The notes: generated from the letters alone by a model not told the origin. A stretch of DNA of 64,000 bases from an uncultured Acetatifactor sp. (GCA_934436435.1 CAKSAN010000011.1:1-64000); one strand, 5' to 3'. Shown: positions 55,149 through 63,466, counted from the stretch's first letter. Translations and numbers: made by a program.

Positions 55149-56282
55149 CTATTCCAGAGGCGTTGCCATGGAATCCAGCTTGTGCTTTTTGTACTCTGCA
55201 AACCGTCCCTCATCCAGAGCATCCCGGATCTCGGTCATCATGGTATTGTAGAAATACAGATTATGCAGTACGCACAGACGCATTCCCAGCATTTCCTTTG
55301 CCTTTAACAGATGACGAATATAGGCTCTGGAATATCTCCGGCAGGCAGGACATCCACAGCCCTCTTCGATGGGTCTGCTGTCCAGCTCGTACTTTGCATT
55401 GAACAGATTGATCTTGCCGTGATTGGTATATAAGTGTCCGTGACGGCCGTTTCTCGTCGGATATACGCAGTCAAAGAAATCAATACCACGCTCCACCCCT
55501 TCCAGAATATTGGCAGGGGTCCCCACGCCCATAAGATAGGTGGGTTTGTTCACCGGCAGATACGGAACCACTTCATCCAGAATGTGGTACATCTCCTCGT
55601 GGGTCTCGCCGACAGCCAGTCCGCCTACCGCATAACCGTCCAGATCCATCTCGGCGATCCTCTTGGCATGCTCGATACGGATGTCTTCATAGACGGCACC
55701 CTGATTAATGCCAAATAATAACTGATGGGGGTTCACAGTATCCTCCAGACTGTTCAGACGTTTCATCTCCGCCTGGCATCTCTGAAGCCATCTGGTGGTA
55801 CGCTCCACGGAGTTCTGTACATACATCCTGTCCGCCTTGCTGGGGGCACACTCATCAAAAGCCATGGCAATGGTAGAACCCAGATTGGACTGGATCTGCA
55901 TGCTCTCCTCCGGTCCCATGAAGATCTTATGTCCATCGATATGGGAGCGGAAGGTCACGCCTTCTTCCTTGATCTTACGCAGTCCCGCCAGAGAAAATAC
56001 CTGAAATCCGCCGGAGTCCGTCAGGATCGGCTTGTTCCAGGACATAAATTTATGAAGACCTCCCATTTGTTTGATGATCTGATCTCCCGGTCTCACATGT
56101 AAATGGTAGGTATTGGACAACTCCACCTGGGTGCCGATCTGTTCCAGATCCGCCGTGGACACGGCCCCCTTAATGGCAGCCACGGTTCCCACATTCATAA
56201 ATACAGGAGTCTGGATCACGCCGTGTACGGTGGTAAATTCTCCTCTTTTGGCGCGTCCTTCCTGTTTAATCAATCGATACAT
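55149..56282 (-). CDS. tgt: tRNA-guanine (queuine) transglycosylase
   Basis: Exchanges guanine 34 for the queuosine precursor in tRNAs with GUN anticodons. The 377-residue protein has TDSGGFQVFSL (substrate Asp), the nucleophile Asp in GIDFFDCVYPTRNGRHG, and the zinc site CGCPACRRYSRAYIRHLLKAKEMLGMRLCVLHN. It overlaps the upstream carboxypeptidase gene by 17 nt, with GAGGAA inside that gene, so both are on one transcript with yajC. Confidence 0.97.
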   Translation of the reverse strand: MYRLIKQEGRAKRGEFTTVHGVIQTPVFMNVGTVAAIKGAVSTADLEQIGTQVELSNTYHLHVRPGDQIIKQMGGLHKFMSWNKPILTDSGGFQVFSLAGLRKIKEEGVTFRSHIDGHKIFMGPEESMQIQSNLGSTIAMAFDECAPSKADRMYVQNSVERTTRWLQRCQAEMKRLNSLEDTVNPHQLLFGINQGAVYEDIRIEHAKRIAEMDLDGYAVGGLAVGETHEEMYHILDEVVPYLPVNKPTYLMGVGTPANILEGVERGIDFFDCVYPTRNGRHGHLYTNHGKINLFNAKYELDSRPIEEGCGCPACRRYSRAYIRHLLKAKEMLGMRLCVLHNLYFYNTMMTEIRDALDEGRFAEYKKHKLDSMATPLE

Positions 56283-57366
56283 CTTCTACATATTCCTCCC
56301 AGAATTCTTCCAGTGAAATTCCCTGTTCCATGATCACCGTCGCCGCGGCCTTGCCCACATAACGGAAATGCCAGGGTTCATATTCGATCCCCGTAATATT
56401 TTCCTTGCCCTCGGGGTATCGTAAAATAAAGCCAAAACGGCAGCTGTTAGCCGCCAGCCATTTTCCTGCCTTCGTATCTCCAAAACCTTCATCCAGCGAC
56501 ATATAGTCATTGCAGACAATGTCCAGTGCCAGTCCGATCTGATGCTCACTGGCTCCCGGTACGGTTACCGCCTGACTGGACAGCTGATATGCCTCCATAT
56601 AAGACATACCACGGGTCATATAGCGCTTGATCTTGCGGTCAAACAGCATCTGCTGATATTCCAGATCCCGGTACGGAGAACAGATGGTCAGATTCACGCC
56701 ATCCTTTTCCGCCGCCTCCAGCATGGCCAGCAGATCCTCCAGGATCCTCTTGTCGCACTGCATCTTTCCTTTGATAGTGCCCAACTGGAACGTATAATCC
56801 TCCGGAATGGAGTTCTGCTTGTTGATCAGCACCAGTCTCCAGTCATCGGAACGGAATTCCTCCTGTTCCGCATTGTCGCCTTCCGCTGTCACACCGCTGT
56901 CTTCCCCGGTCTTTTCCGCATCCGCATTTTCGCTCACGATAGCCTCCGAGGCCTGTAAAATATCGGAGGCGTCATATTTGTCCACCAGTGCATAGCCGTG
57001 GGAAGTGCTGCTGTAATCCGACTGTTCCAGAACATCCTCATCCTCCAGAAGTTCCAGTCCCGCCATATCCGGTTCCTTCTCCTCTGCCAGAGAAATGTTC
57101 TGGGTCTCGGTGTTTTTCAGTTCATATTCTGTCCCGGTATCCTCGGTGATAAAAGCCGGAAAAGAAAAACTGCTGTATACTGCAAACAGGAAAAAGGTAC
57201 CCAACATCATGGCAAAACGTTTTTCATTATTGCGGCAATAATTCCGGACATGAAAAAAAGACATCACAAAAAACAGCAGCGGTACTGCTACCGCCCTGTT
57301 CCATTTGTTCTTCCTACCAAATTTCAGAAGTTTCGCTCTGGCTTTTTCTTCCGTAGTTTTTTCCAT
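56266..57366 (-). CDS. VanY-type D-alanyl-D-alanine carboxypeptidase
   Basis: Membrane-anchored zinc peptidase of the M15 family that trims peptidoglycan stem peptides. The 366-residue protein has basic N-terminal residues, a hydrophobic region with one or two spans (about 25-75), an acidic Glu/Asp-rich stalk (about 78-175), and the catalytic domain (about 190-350) with PYRDLEYQQMLFD, the zinc motif SEHQIGLALDI and EPWHFRYVG. The ribosome site is weak. Head of the vanY-tgt-yajC unit. Not evidence of vancomycin resistance; such enzymes are common in this group. Confidence 0.88.
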   Translation of the reverse strand: MEKTTEEKARAKLLKFGRKNKWNRAVAVPLLFFVMSFFHVRNYCRNNEKRFAMMLGTFFLFAVYSSFSFPAFITEDTGTEYELKNTETQNISLAEEKEPDMAGLELLEDEDVLEQSDYSSTSHGYALVDKYDASDILQASEAIVSENADAEKTGEDSGVTAEGDNAEQEEFRSDDWRLVLINKQNSIPEDYTFQLGTIKGKMQCDKRILEDLLAMLEAAEKDGVNLTICSPYRDLEYQQMLFDRKIKRYMTRGMSYMEAYQLSSQAVTVPGASEHQIGLALDIVCNDYMSLDEGFGDTKAGKWLAANSCRFGFILRYPEGKENITGIEYEPWHFRYVGKAAATVIMEQGISLEEFWEEYVEDVSID

Positions 57367-57454
57367 TCCTGTGTCGACCTTTTACTCCCCGTTAGTACTT
57401 ATGACTTATGATAGCATACTTTATCATTCGATGCATCCTTTTTCTATAAAAAAG

Positions 57455-57483
57455 TTGCGATTTTTTCAGTAATTGCGTATAAT
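57455..57483 (+). promoter_or_regulatory. aroC promoter
   Basis: TTGCGA (57455-57460), 17 bp, TATAAT (57478-57483). TGATATAATGAGC, itself an extended -10, occurs at 57488-57500 and again at 57613-57625, so extra starts are possible. Confidence 0.65.
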
Positions 57484-57487
57484 TTTA

Positions 57488-57710
57488 TGATATAATGAGC
57501 CTCAAGGAAAAACAAGCGGCTGCGAAGCAGACATTTGTTTTCTGGGCTCATTAGCGAACGAATATCCTGCGAAGCAGGATGTAGAGTGCGATAGCACGAA
57601 TTCGTGAGCTTGTGATATAATGAGCGCAAGAGAGCCAATATGCCTGCATAATTGGCGAACGGCGAATTTGATCATGATAGTTGCAAAGCAACGGAGCAAT
57701 TCGTATATCA
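57488..57710 (+). promoter_or_regulatory. Highly structured 5' leader of aroC
   Basis: Three folded blocks follow one another. Block 1: AATGAGCC/GGCTCATT (57494-57552). Block 2: ACGAAT/ATTCGT (57558-57605) enclosing ATCCTGC-gaa-GCAGGAT and GTGC-gata-GCAC. Block 3: TGATATA/TATATCA (57613-57710) enclosing GCCAAT/ATTGGC and CGAATT/AATTCG with GTTGC-aaa-GCAAC inside. The ribosome site begins about 5 nt after block 3. Not a riboswitch class I can name. Confidence 0.5.
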
Positions 57711-57729
57711 TTGGAAAAGGAGAACTGCC

Positions 57730-58827
57730 ATGGCCGGTTCAACATTCGGTAACATTTTCAAGATCACTACCTGGGGAGAGTCCCACGGAAAGGCCCTGGG
57801 CGTCGTCGTGGACGGCTGTCCCGCAGGGCTTCCTCTCTCCGAAGAAGATATTCAGAAATATTTAGACCGCCGCAAGCCCGGCACCAGCGCCATTACCACA
57901 CAGCGCAAGGAGGCTGATCAGGTGGAGATCCTGTCCGGTGTCTTCGAGGGTAAGACCACCGGTACTCCCATCTCCCTGATGGTACGCAATACTTCCCAGA
58001 TCTCCGCGGATTACAGCGAGATCGCAGAAAATTACCGTCCCGGCCATGCGGATTACTGCTTTGATGCAAAATACGGATTCCGGGATTACCGGGGCGGCGG
58101 ACGTTCTTCCGGCCGTGAGACCATCGGACGTGTTGCTGCCGGTGCCATTGCCGCGAAGATCTTAGAGCAGATGGGCATCACCGTCTTCGCCTATACCCGT
58201 TCCATCGGTCCCGTGGATGCGGATCTGACCAGATTTAACCGGGACACTGCCCGCTCCACCATCACTGCCATGCCGGATGCCGAAGCCGATGCAAAAGCCT
58301 GTGCCTATCTGCAACAGGCAAGAGAAGCCAGTGATTCCGTAGGCGGCTGTATGGAATGTCTTGTGGAAGGCCTTCCCGCCGGGATCGGAGATCCGGTTTT
58401 CGAGAAGCTGGATGCCAACCTGGCGAAAGCCATTATGTCCATCGGTGCCGTAAAAGCCGTGGAGCTTGGTGACGGTGCCGAAGCTGCCCGCCATACCGGC
58501 AGTGAGAATAACGACCCCTTCCGCATGGAGAACGGCAAAGTCGTCAAGACCAGCAATCATTCCGGCGGGACCTTAGGAGGTATGAGCGACGGCAGTCCTC
58601 TCCTCGTCCGCGCTTACGTGAAGCCCACCCCCTCGATCTTCCGTCCCCAGCAGACCGTGAACCGTGCAGGCGAGAATACCGAGCTGACCATCCGCGGCCG
58701 CCACGACCCCATCATCGTTCCCAGAGCTGTGGTCGTCATGGAATGCATGACCGCCATCACCGTACTGGATGCCATGATGATGAATATGTCCGCGAAGCTG
58801 GAATCCCTGGTGGAATTCTATCGGTAA
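57730..58827 (+). CDS. aroC: Chorismate synthase
   Basis: Last step of the shikimate pathway, FMN-dependent. The 365-residue protein begins AGSTFGNIFKITTWGESHGKALGVVVDGCPAG and has RRKPGTSAITTQRKEADQVEILSGVFEGKTTGTPISL, YRGGGRSSGRETIGRVAAGAIA and KPTPSIFRPQQTVN. AAAAGGAG lies 7 nt before the ATG at 57730; upstream in-frame codons are in the leader. The only aromatic-pathway gene here. The TAA stop is the start of the repeated TAAATGGAAAGTTA sequence. Confidence 0.97.
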   Translation: MAGSTFGNIFKITTWGESHGKALGVVVDGCPAGLPLSEEDIQKYLDRRKPGTSAITTQRKEADQVEILSGVFEGKTTGTPISLMVRNTSQISADYSEIAENYRPGHADYCFDAKYGFRDYRGGGRSSGRETIGRVAAGAIAAKILEQMGITVFAYTRSIGPVDADLTRFNRDTARSTITAMPDAEADAKACAYLQQAREASDSVGGCMECLVEGLPAGIGDPVFEKLDANLAKAIMSIGAVKAVELGDGAEAARHTGSENNDPFRMENGKVVKTSNHSGGTLGGMSDGSPLLVRAYVKPTPSIFRPQQTVNRAGENTELTIRGRHDPIIVPRAVVVMECMTAITVLDAMMMNMSAKLESLVEFYR

Positions 58828-58838
58828 ATGGAAAGTTA
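58825..58838 (+). repeat. Stop-codon repeat, copy 3 (aroC)
   Basis: TAAATGGAAAGTTA again, with TAA as the aroC stop. It agrees with the leuD copy for two more bases (GT). Confidence 0.7.
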
Positions 58839-58860
58839 GTGAAATAAAACCGGACGAACT

Positions 58861-58894
58861 CCCGGAGTGGCATGTGCCTCTCTGGGCGTTTTTT
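58861..58894 (+). terminator. Terminator of aroC
   Basis: CCCGGAG (58861-58867) pairs with CTCTGGG (58878-58884), with GGCA/TGCC inside, then CGTTTTTT. Confidence 0.8.
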
Positions 58895-59115
58895 ATGGAT
58901 TCCTCTAATAGCTATAAAAAATTGAAAAATGGTGGACTTTTCACACTAAAAATGAAAAATTTCCACTATCAGAATCGCAAACAATTCCTATTGTAGGAAA
59001 TGGCCTGAAAGTCTGTTTGAAGGGACGGCTTTTTCCTCTAAATTTGTCCTTTGAGGGCTTATTTTCAGGAAAACAGTCTTTTTGGGGCTTTGGGGTAAAT
59101 AATCCCAAAACAATG

Positions 59116-59162
59116 AATTCCGTACAAAAAAGTTCCAAAATCAGGAATTTTTGTACGGAATT
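59116..59162. repeat. Long palindrome in aroC-tsf spacer
   Basis: Perfect 15-bp arms (AATTCCGTACAAAAA at 59116-59130, complement at 59148-59162) with TTCC/GGAA in the loop. The surrounding 58.9-59.26 kb is AT-rich and shows no credible gene. Confidence 0.6.
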
Positions 59163-59263
59163 TCTTTATTTCGCTTACTTTACGAAAATAGAGCCTTTTT
59201 ACATAGTAAAATTTCATATTTTTGTATTTTTTTTTGCAAAAACTGACGTTTTAAATACAAACA

Positions 59264-59280
59264 GAACTCCCGGAGTGGCA
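59264..59280 (+). repeat. Second copy of aroC terminator arm
   Basis: GAACTCCCGGAGTGGCA here is identical to 58856-58872 inside the aroC terminator region, 408 bp away; the closing arm and T run are absent. Confidence 0.6.
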
Positions 59281-59318
59281 GAAGGCCCTCATGCAGGTGT
59301 CTGTCGGAGAGTGTTGAT

Positions 59319-59450
59319 ATTTTCTTATCCAGTGGTTAAAAGTCAGGGTGGAGCGAACACGATGTTCGCGACAGGCGGTCGGCGACATGGATGTCGCCTG
59401 GAGCCGTGCCCGTCCGGATGAGAAACATTTTATCCACTGGATTAGAAAAT
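59319..59450. repeat. Multi-hairpin element downstream of tsf
   Basis: An outer 17-bp stem with one mismatch (59319-59335 with 59434-59450) encloses GCGAACA-cga-TGTTCGC and GCGACAT-gg-ATGTCGC. Same layout as the element at 26642-26796. It stands 32 bp after the tsf stop, where no ordinary terminator is seen. Confidence 0.6.
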
Positions 59451-59482
59451 TACGCATGCCTTTTTTTCATAATCCATTATGA

Positions 59483-60583
59483 TTAAGCGTTCATCTGAGC
59501 AGCCACTTCCGCAGCAAAATCCTCGTTCTTCTTCTCCATGCCTTCGCCTACTTCGAAACGAACAACCTTAGCGATGGTCAGAGCCTTGTTAACGCTCTCC
59601 AGATACTTAGCTACGGACTGCTTGCCATCCTCAGCCTTAACGTAGGTCTGATCTAACAGGCAGATCTCCTTCAGCTGCTTGGATACACGACCGTCTGCCA
59701 GACCCTTGAAGATCTTGTCAGATACGATAGCGTCCTTGTCAGCCATAGCCAGCTCAGCCAGAGCAGCTGCTGCTTCCTTGGACAGGAAGTTGAACAGATA
59801 GTTCATGTTGCTCTTCTTCTCTTCGTAGATCGCCTTGTCCTCATCGCTCCATGCGGAACTGTTCATGGCCTTGTCGATCAGCTTGTTCAGGATGGGCTTG
59901 GGCAGGGATGCAGGATCGTTCAGAGCTGCATCAACAGTGATCTCCTGTAACTTAGCCAGCTCTTCTGCGGAAATATCATTTCTGCTGATGTAGGTAGGAT
60001 TCATAGCTGCTACCTGCATAGCGATGTTGGTCAGTGCTTCTCTTGCTGCGTCATCGGATGCACCGTTAGCTGCAACGATAACACCGATACGTCCGCCACC
60101 GTGGATGTAGGATACTGCTACATCTCCGGATACCTTCTCGAAACGACGGATGGACAGCTTCTCACCGATGGTAGCGGTCTTCTCTACCAGAGCATCCTTA
60201 ACGGTTGCACCTTCGAAAGGAGCTGCTAACAGTGCTTCGATGTCCTCGCCATCCTTGCCACCCTGTAAATCAGAAGCAAGTGCTGCTGCATTGACAGCCT
60301 CTACGAAAGAAGTAAAGGTCTCGTTCTTTGCAACGAAGTCGGTCTCGGAGTTTACTTCAATTACGCAAGCGGTCTTGCCGTCTGCGGAGATAGCTGCACG
60401 AGCAACACCTTCTGCTGCGATACGGCTTGCTTTCTTCTCAGCCTTAGCCTGTCCGTTCTTTCTCAGGAACTCAACAGCTGCGTCCATATCTCCATTGGTC
60501 TCGTTCAGAGCCTTCTTACAATCCATCATACCAGCGCCGGTCATTTCACGGAGCTCTTTTACCATAGATGCGGTAATTGCCAT
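59483..60583 (-). CDS. tsf: Translation elongation factor Ts
   Basis: Nucleotide exchange factor for EF-Tu. The 366-residue protein starts AITASMVKELREMTGAGMMDCKKALNETNGDMDAAVEFLRKNG, the UBA-like domain with signature, then CVIEVNSETDFVAKNETF and the dimerisation domains. It is longer than the usual 290-310 residues; the core domain around 150-300 seems expanded. GAGAGG precedes the ATG. It follows rpsB after a 240-bp spacer filled by repeats, whereas in most genomes the two genes are close. Confidence 0.95.
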   Translation of the reverse strand: MAITASMVKELREMTGAGMMDCKKALNETNGDMDAAVEFLRKNGQAKAEKKASRIAAEGVARAAISADGKTACVIEVNSETDFVAKNETFTSFVEAVNAAALASDLQGGKDGEDIEALLAAPFEGATVKDALVEKTATIGEKLSIRRFEKVSGDVAVSYIHGGGRIGVIVAANGASDDAAREALTNIAMQVAAMNPTYISRNDISAEELAKLQEITVDAALNDPASLPKPILNKLIDKAMNSSAWSDEDKAIYEEKKSNMNYLFNFLSKEAAAALAELAMADKDAIVSDKIFKGLADGRVSKQLKEICLLDQTYVKAEDGKQSVAKYLESVNKALTIAKVVRFEVGEGMEKKNEDFAAEVAAQMNA

Positions 60584-60622
60584 TTTTTTATCCTCTCTTC
60601 TTAATTAATATATTATCCTCAA

Positions 60623-60661
60623 GAACCCAGACCGTAATGACAGGCATCGCAATCTGGGTTC
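60623..60661. repeat. Hairpin in rpsB-tsf spacer
   Basis: GAACCCAGA (60623-60631) and TCTGGGTTC (60653-60661), 9 bp perfect, 21-nt loop. Resembles the hairpin at 54592-54629. Confidence 0.45.
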
Positions 60662-60673
60662 CTATATTGTAAT

Positions 60674-60817
60674 ATCTATTCAGAGTCCCTTTCGCAAAAT
60701 CGCATCTTCGATGCTTTTTGCTCATGAGGCTACTTCGCCAAAGAAACATTGACGAATGTTCTTACGAATGCAAGCATTCGACGAACATCTGTCAATATTT
60801 CATGGCTCTGAATAGAT
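60674..60817. repeat. Palindromic intergenic repeat, copy B
   Basis: Ends ATCTATTCAGAG/CTCTGAATAGAT (12 bp perfect), with inner ATTGAC/GTCAAT and GAATGC-aa-GCATTC helices. It shares CTATTCAGA, ttcgcaaaat and GGCTCTGAATAG with copy A at 12158-12227. It starts 6 bp after the rpsB stop. Confidence 0.65.
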
Positions 60818-60823
60818 CACAAA

Positions 60824-61579
60824 TTATTCAGCGTCAGCTGCAACCTCTTCGATATCCTCAGCCTCGGCAGCAACGTCAGCGTCGCTGTATACAGCTTCGC
60901 CCTGCTTTGCTTCGATAACAGCGTCAGCCATCTTGGAAACGATCAGCTTAACGGCTCTGATAGCGTCATCGTTACCGGGGATGATGTAATCCAGCTCTTC
61001 GGGATCACAGTTGGTATCGCCGATACCGATCAGGGTGATGCCCAGGGCATGAGCTTCCTGTACGCAGATTCTTTCCTTCTTGGGATCTACAACGAAGATA
61101 GCGTCGGGAACTCTGGTCATGTTCTTGATACCGCCCAGGTTCTTCTCCAGCTTCTCCCATTCTTTCTTTAACTGAATAACTTCCTTCTTAGGCAGTACAT
61201 CGAAAGTACCGTCCTGAGACATGGTCTCGATTGCATGCAGTCTTGCGATACGGGACTGGATGGTTCTGAAGTTGGTCAGCATACCACCTAACCATCTCTC
61301 GTTTACATAGTACATACCGCAACGCTCAGCCTCAACCTTTACAGCGTCCTGAGCCTGCTTCTTGGTACCAACGAACAGGATGGTGCCGCCCTGTGCAGCG
61401 ATCTCGGATACTGCCTTGTAAGCCTCGTCAACCTTTACAACGGACTTCTGCAGGTCGATGATGTGGATGCCGTTTCTCTCGGTGAAGATGTAAGGAGCCA
61501 TCTTAGGGTTCCATCTTCTGGTCTGATGTCCGAAATGAACACCTGCTTCAAGTAACTGTTTCATAGAAATAACGCTCAT
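60824..61579 (-). CDS. rpsB: 30S ribosomal protein S2
   Basis: Ribosomal protein of the small-subunit back, required for S1 binding or its equivalent. The 251-residue protein has [45 protein letters not shown] and [24 protein letters not shown], with an acidic C-terminal tail. GGAGGT lies before the ATG. The leader is about 140 nt and contains a CTGC-ttat-GCAG hairpin; an S2-binding autoregulatory fold is possible but not shown. Confidence 0.97.
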   Translation of the reverse strand: MSVISMKQLLEAGVHFGHQTRRWNPKMAPYIFTERNGIHIIDLQKSVVKVDEAYKAVSEIAAQGGTILFVGTKKQAQDAVKVEAERCGMYYVNERWLGGMLTNFRTIQSRIARLHAIETMSQDGTFDVLPKKEVIQLKKEWEKLEKNLGGIKNMTRVPDAIFVVDPKKERICVQEAHALGITLIGIGDTNCDPEELDYIIPGNDDAIRAVKLIVSKMADAVIEAKQGEAVYSDADVAAEAEDIEEVAADAE

Positions 61580-61724
61580 GTCTTTACCTCCATTTGGTTA
61601 AAATCTTCCGCATTTCTTTTCTGCCGGGACGCGTTAAGAACCCGGTTAGCTCTGACGAAGACCTCTGCATAAGCAGGAGCACCATCGCCAAATCGAAAGG
61701 CGTGTTTTTTGTCACAACAGTGCG

Positions 61725-61753
61725 ATTATAACATAGGAAAACCCCTATGACAA
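61725..61753 (-). promoter_or_regulatory. rpsB promoter
   Basis: TTGTCA (complement of 61748-61753), 17 bp, TATAAT (61725-61730). The -35 box lies in the loop of the preceding gene's terminator hairpin. Confidence 0.8.
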
Positions 61754-61761
61754 GGGGTTTT
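61738..61761 (-). terminator. Hairpin after the MltG-like gene
   Basis: AAAACCCC/GGGGTTTT stem (61738-61745, 61754-61761) with an 8-nt loop; only four Ts follow, so termination may be partial. Confidence 0.5.
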
Positions 61762-62366
61762 TAATGTTTTCCTGTGATTATTTTAGCGATTTCTTCTTCG
61801 GAAGTCCCGGAAGCTATCTCATAAGTACCGGGATTGATGCTGCGGCTGTAGCCGTTATTGCATAAGTAACTGTCAAATGCTCTGGCATCTTCCACCAGTC
61901 CTGCCTCATAGAGACGCCTGCTGACACTGCCGGAATCATCGCCCCGATTGATCGTTATACCGGCAGTCTGTCCCTGTTCCGGCGCTGCCATATCGGGTAC
62001 CGTGGTAATCGCAGGTGCTTCGGTTGCCTCCGGCTCTGAGGTAGCTTCCGGTGCTTTCGTCGCCTCTGGCTGCGTTGTAATCTCCGGTTCCGTAGTTGTT
62101 ACCGGCGACACTTCCGTCTGTGTCTCCTGTGTTTCCTTCACATCCTCCGGAGTGTTTTCCGTCGGCTGTTTTGCGCTGTTTTGCAGTTCTGCCAGCGTCA
62201 GCTCACCGCTGTCCACCATTCCGAGTTCTGCCGCACGCTCCCTGATCTGGTCATCCGTCATGGTCTGTGCCGCCTGTCCCTGACGATTGGAAAAGCTGAT
62301 TCCCAGGATCAGTGCCGTCACCATCATACCGATTCCGAGACCGCGCAGATAATATTTTAGTTTCAT
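61761..62366 (-). CDS. Short MltG/YceG-like membrane protein
   Basis: A 201-residue protein with an N-terminal span (about 8-26), a spacer, a Thr/Glu/Pro-rich stalk (about 65-130) and a C-terminal domain (about 138-200, ITINRGDDSGSVSRRLYEAGLVEDARAFDSYLCNNGYSRSINPGTYEIASGTSEEEIAKIITG). This domain resembles the LysM-like N-terminal module of the endolytic transglycosylase MltG, but the catalytic YceG domain is absent. It may recognise peptidoglycan or modulate a full MltG; function is not known. GGAGA precedes the ATG. Lies at the end of the flagellar-type gene run. Confidence 0.75.
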   Translation of the reverse strand: MKLKYYLRGLGIGMMVTALILGISFSNRQGQAAQTMTDDQIRERAAELGMVDSGELTLAELQNSAKQPTENTPEDVKETQETQTEVSPVTTTEPEITTQPEATKAPEATSEPEATEAPAITTVPDMAAPEQGQTAGITINRGDDSGSVSRRLYEAGLVEDARAFDSYLCNNGYSRSINPGTYEIASGTSEEEIAKIITGKH

Positions 62367-62402
62367 GAATAATGTCTCCGTCCTTCATTCACAAGATTAC
62401 GC

Positions 62403-63071
62403 TCAGGCTTTGTACAGGTCGATCACAAGCTTGACTTCGCCGACACCAAGACCCAGTTCCTTGGCGATTGCCACAGTGGATTTTCCCTGTCTGTGCATCT
62501 CCAGAATCTTTTCATTGTTGTTCTGGCCTTCTTCTGCGGTCTCCCCCATGAATCCGATCTCCGGAGATCCGGACGGCTCCATGGTCTCTGCAGCCTCTTC
62601 CGTCTTCTGCGCTTCTGCCTCAGTCTTTTTCTGCGGCTTTCCGTTCTCTTCGGCCTTGACCTTTACCTTATCTTCTGCCGCCTTCACGGCCTTATCCATT
62701 TTGGACACCGTATCCTTGATATTGGCATGCTTATTGTTCAGCATGTCATATAAAAACATTGCTTCCTCATGGTTCTTGTGGATCTCCTGCAATACAGTAT
62801 CGGAATACTCGTTTACCGCCATGATCTTCTCATTGGTCAGGCGTTCCAGCGAACGTTCTGCCTTTTCCAGAGCATCCTCAGAGGTCTCCTCCATCTTGTC
62901 CTGCATCTGGCTGCGAACCGTCTGCATTTCCTCTTCCACAAGACCCTTGATCTCTTCTTTTGCTGCCTCTTTATTGATTCCGCTTTCTCCTGTCTTCCCG
63001 GAAGGTAATAGAAAACTTCCTATGAATATCACAATTCCTGCAATCAGCAGAATCACTTCTAATATACCCAT
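62403..63071 (-). CDS. DUF6115-type protein of flagellar cluster
   Basis: A 222-residue protein with one N-terminal span (about 4-24), a long coiled coil (about 33-150, rich in Glu and Lys), a low-complexity acidic part, and a C-terminal helix-turn-helix-like motif (NNNEKILEMHRQGKSTVAIAKELGLGVGEVKLVIDLYKA). From memory, such proteins (DUF6115) sit between fapA and rpsB in motile Clostridia. Function not known. AAAGGAA precedes the ATG. Confidence 0.75.
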   Translation of the reverse strand: MGILEVILLIAGIVIFIGSFLLPSGKTGESGINKEAAKEEIKGLVEEEMQTVRSQMQDKMEETSEDALEKAERSLERLTNEKIMAVNEYSDTVLQEIHKNHEEAMFLYDMLNNKHANIKDTVSKMDKAVKAAEDKVKVKAEENGKPQKKTEAEAQKTEEAAETMEPSGSPEIGFMGETAEEGQNNNEKILEMHRQGKSTVAIAKELGLGVGEVKLVIDLYKA

Positions 63072-63092
63072 GTTTGTTTTTCCTTTGTATTA

Positions 63093-63407
63093 TCAGATCT
63101 TAATATCGAATCCCTGGTGCTGTTTGGCCACGACCACACCATCCTTATCGGGATTCTCTTTTTTCCGGCGTTTGCCGCCGTTTCCGGCATACTCATTATG
63201 TCCCTTTTCCTTGGCATCGTACTGTCCTGTATACCAGTCTGCATTATCACTGCTATGCACTTCTCTGGTACGCTGTTCACTCTGTTTGTCCGCCTGCTGT
63301 TCCAGGGTCATCTGCTGAAATACGCCCTTATTATCTTCGTTTTGTTTTATTATGGTATAATCCTGCGTCCGCGGGATCGATGCAATCTCCAAAGATCCAA
63401 ATGCCAT
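63093..63407 (-). CDS. Small hydrophilic protein of flagellar cluster
   Basis: A 104-residue protein without a signal or span. It starts AFGSLEIASIPRTQDYTIIKQNEDNKGVFQQM and ends in a basic, Gly-rich region (GGKRRKKENPDKDGVVVAKQHQGFDIKI). Similar small proteins precede DUF6115 genes in motile Lachnospiraceae, as far as I recall; no function is assigned. The ATG at 63405-63407 has GAGGA 6 nt upstream and is preferred over one 30 nt earlier. Confidence 0.65.
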   Translation of the reverse strand: MAFGSLEIASIPRTQDYTIIKQNEDNKGVFQQMTLEQQADKQSEQRTREVHSSDNADWYTGQYDAKEKGHNEYAGNGGKRRKKENPDKDGVVVAKQHQGFDIKI

Positions 63408-63466
63408 ATGCATTCCTCTTTTCCGCCATCCGTTCACCCCATGGCACTATACGATATATTACAATA

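Noticed and set aside
56266..57366. Vancomycin-resistance gene
   Set aside because: The protein is a VanY-type M15 carboxypeptidase without vanH, vanA or vanX partners; such wall enzymes are common in Clostridia.
59017..59421. A 134-codon plus-strand frame in the aroC-tsf spacer
   Set aside because: Phe-rich low-complexity translation of AT-rich repeat DNA, without a ribosome site or family match.
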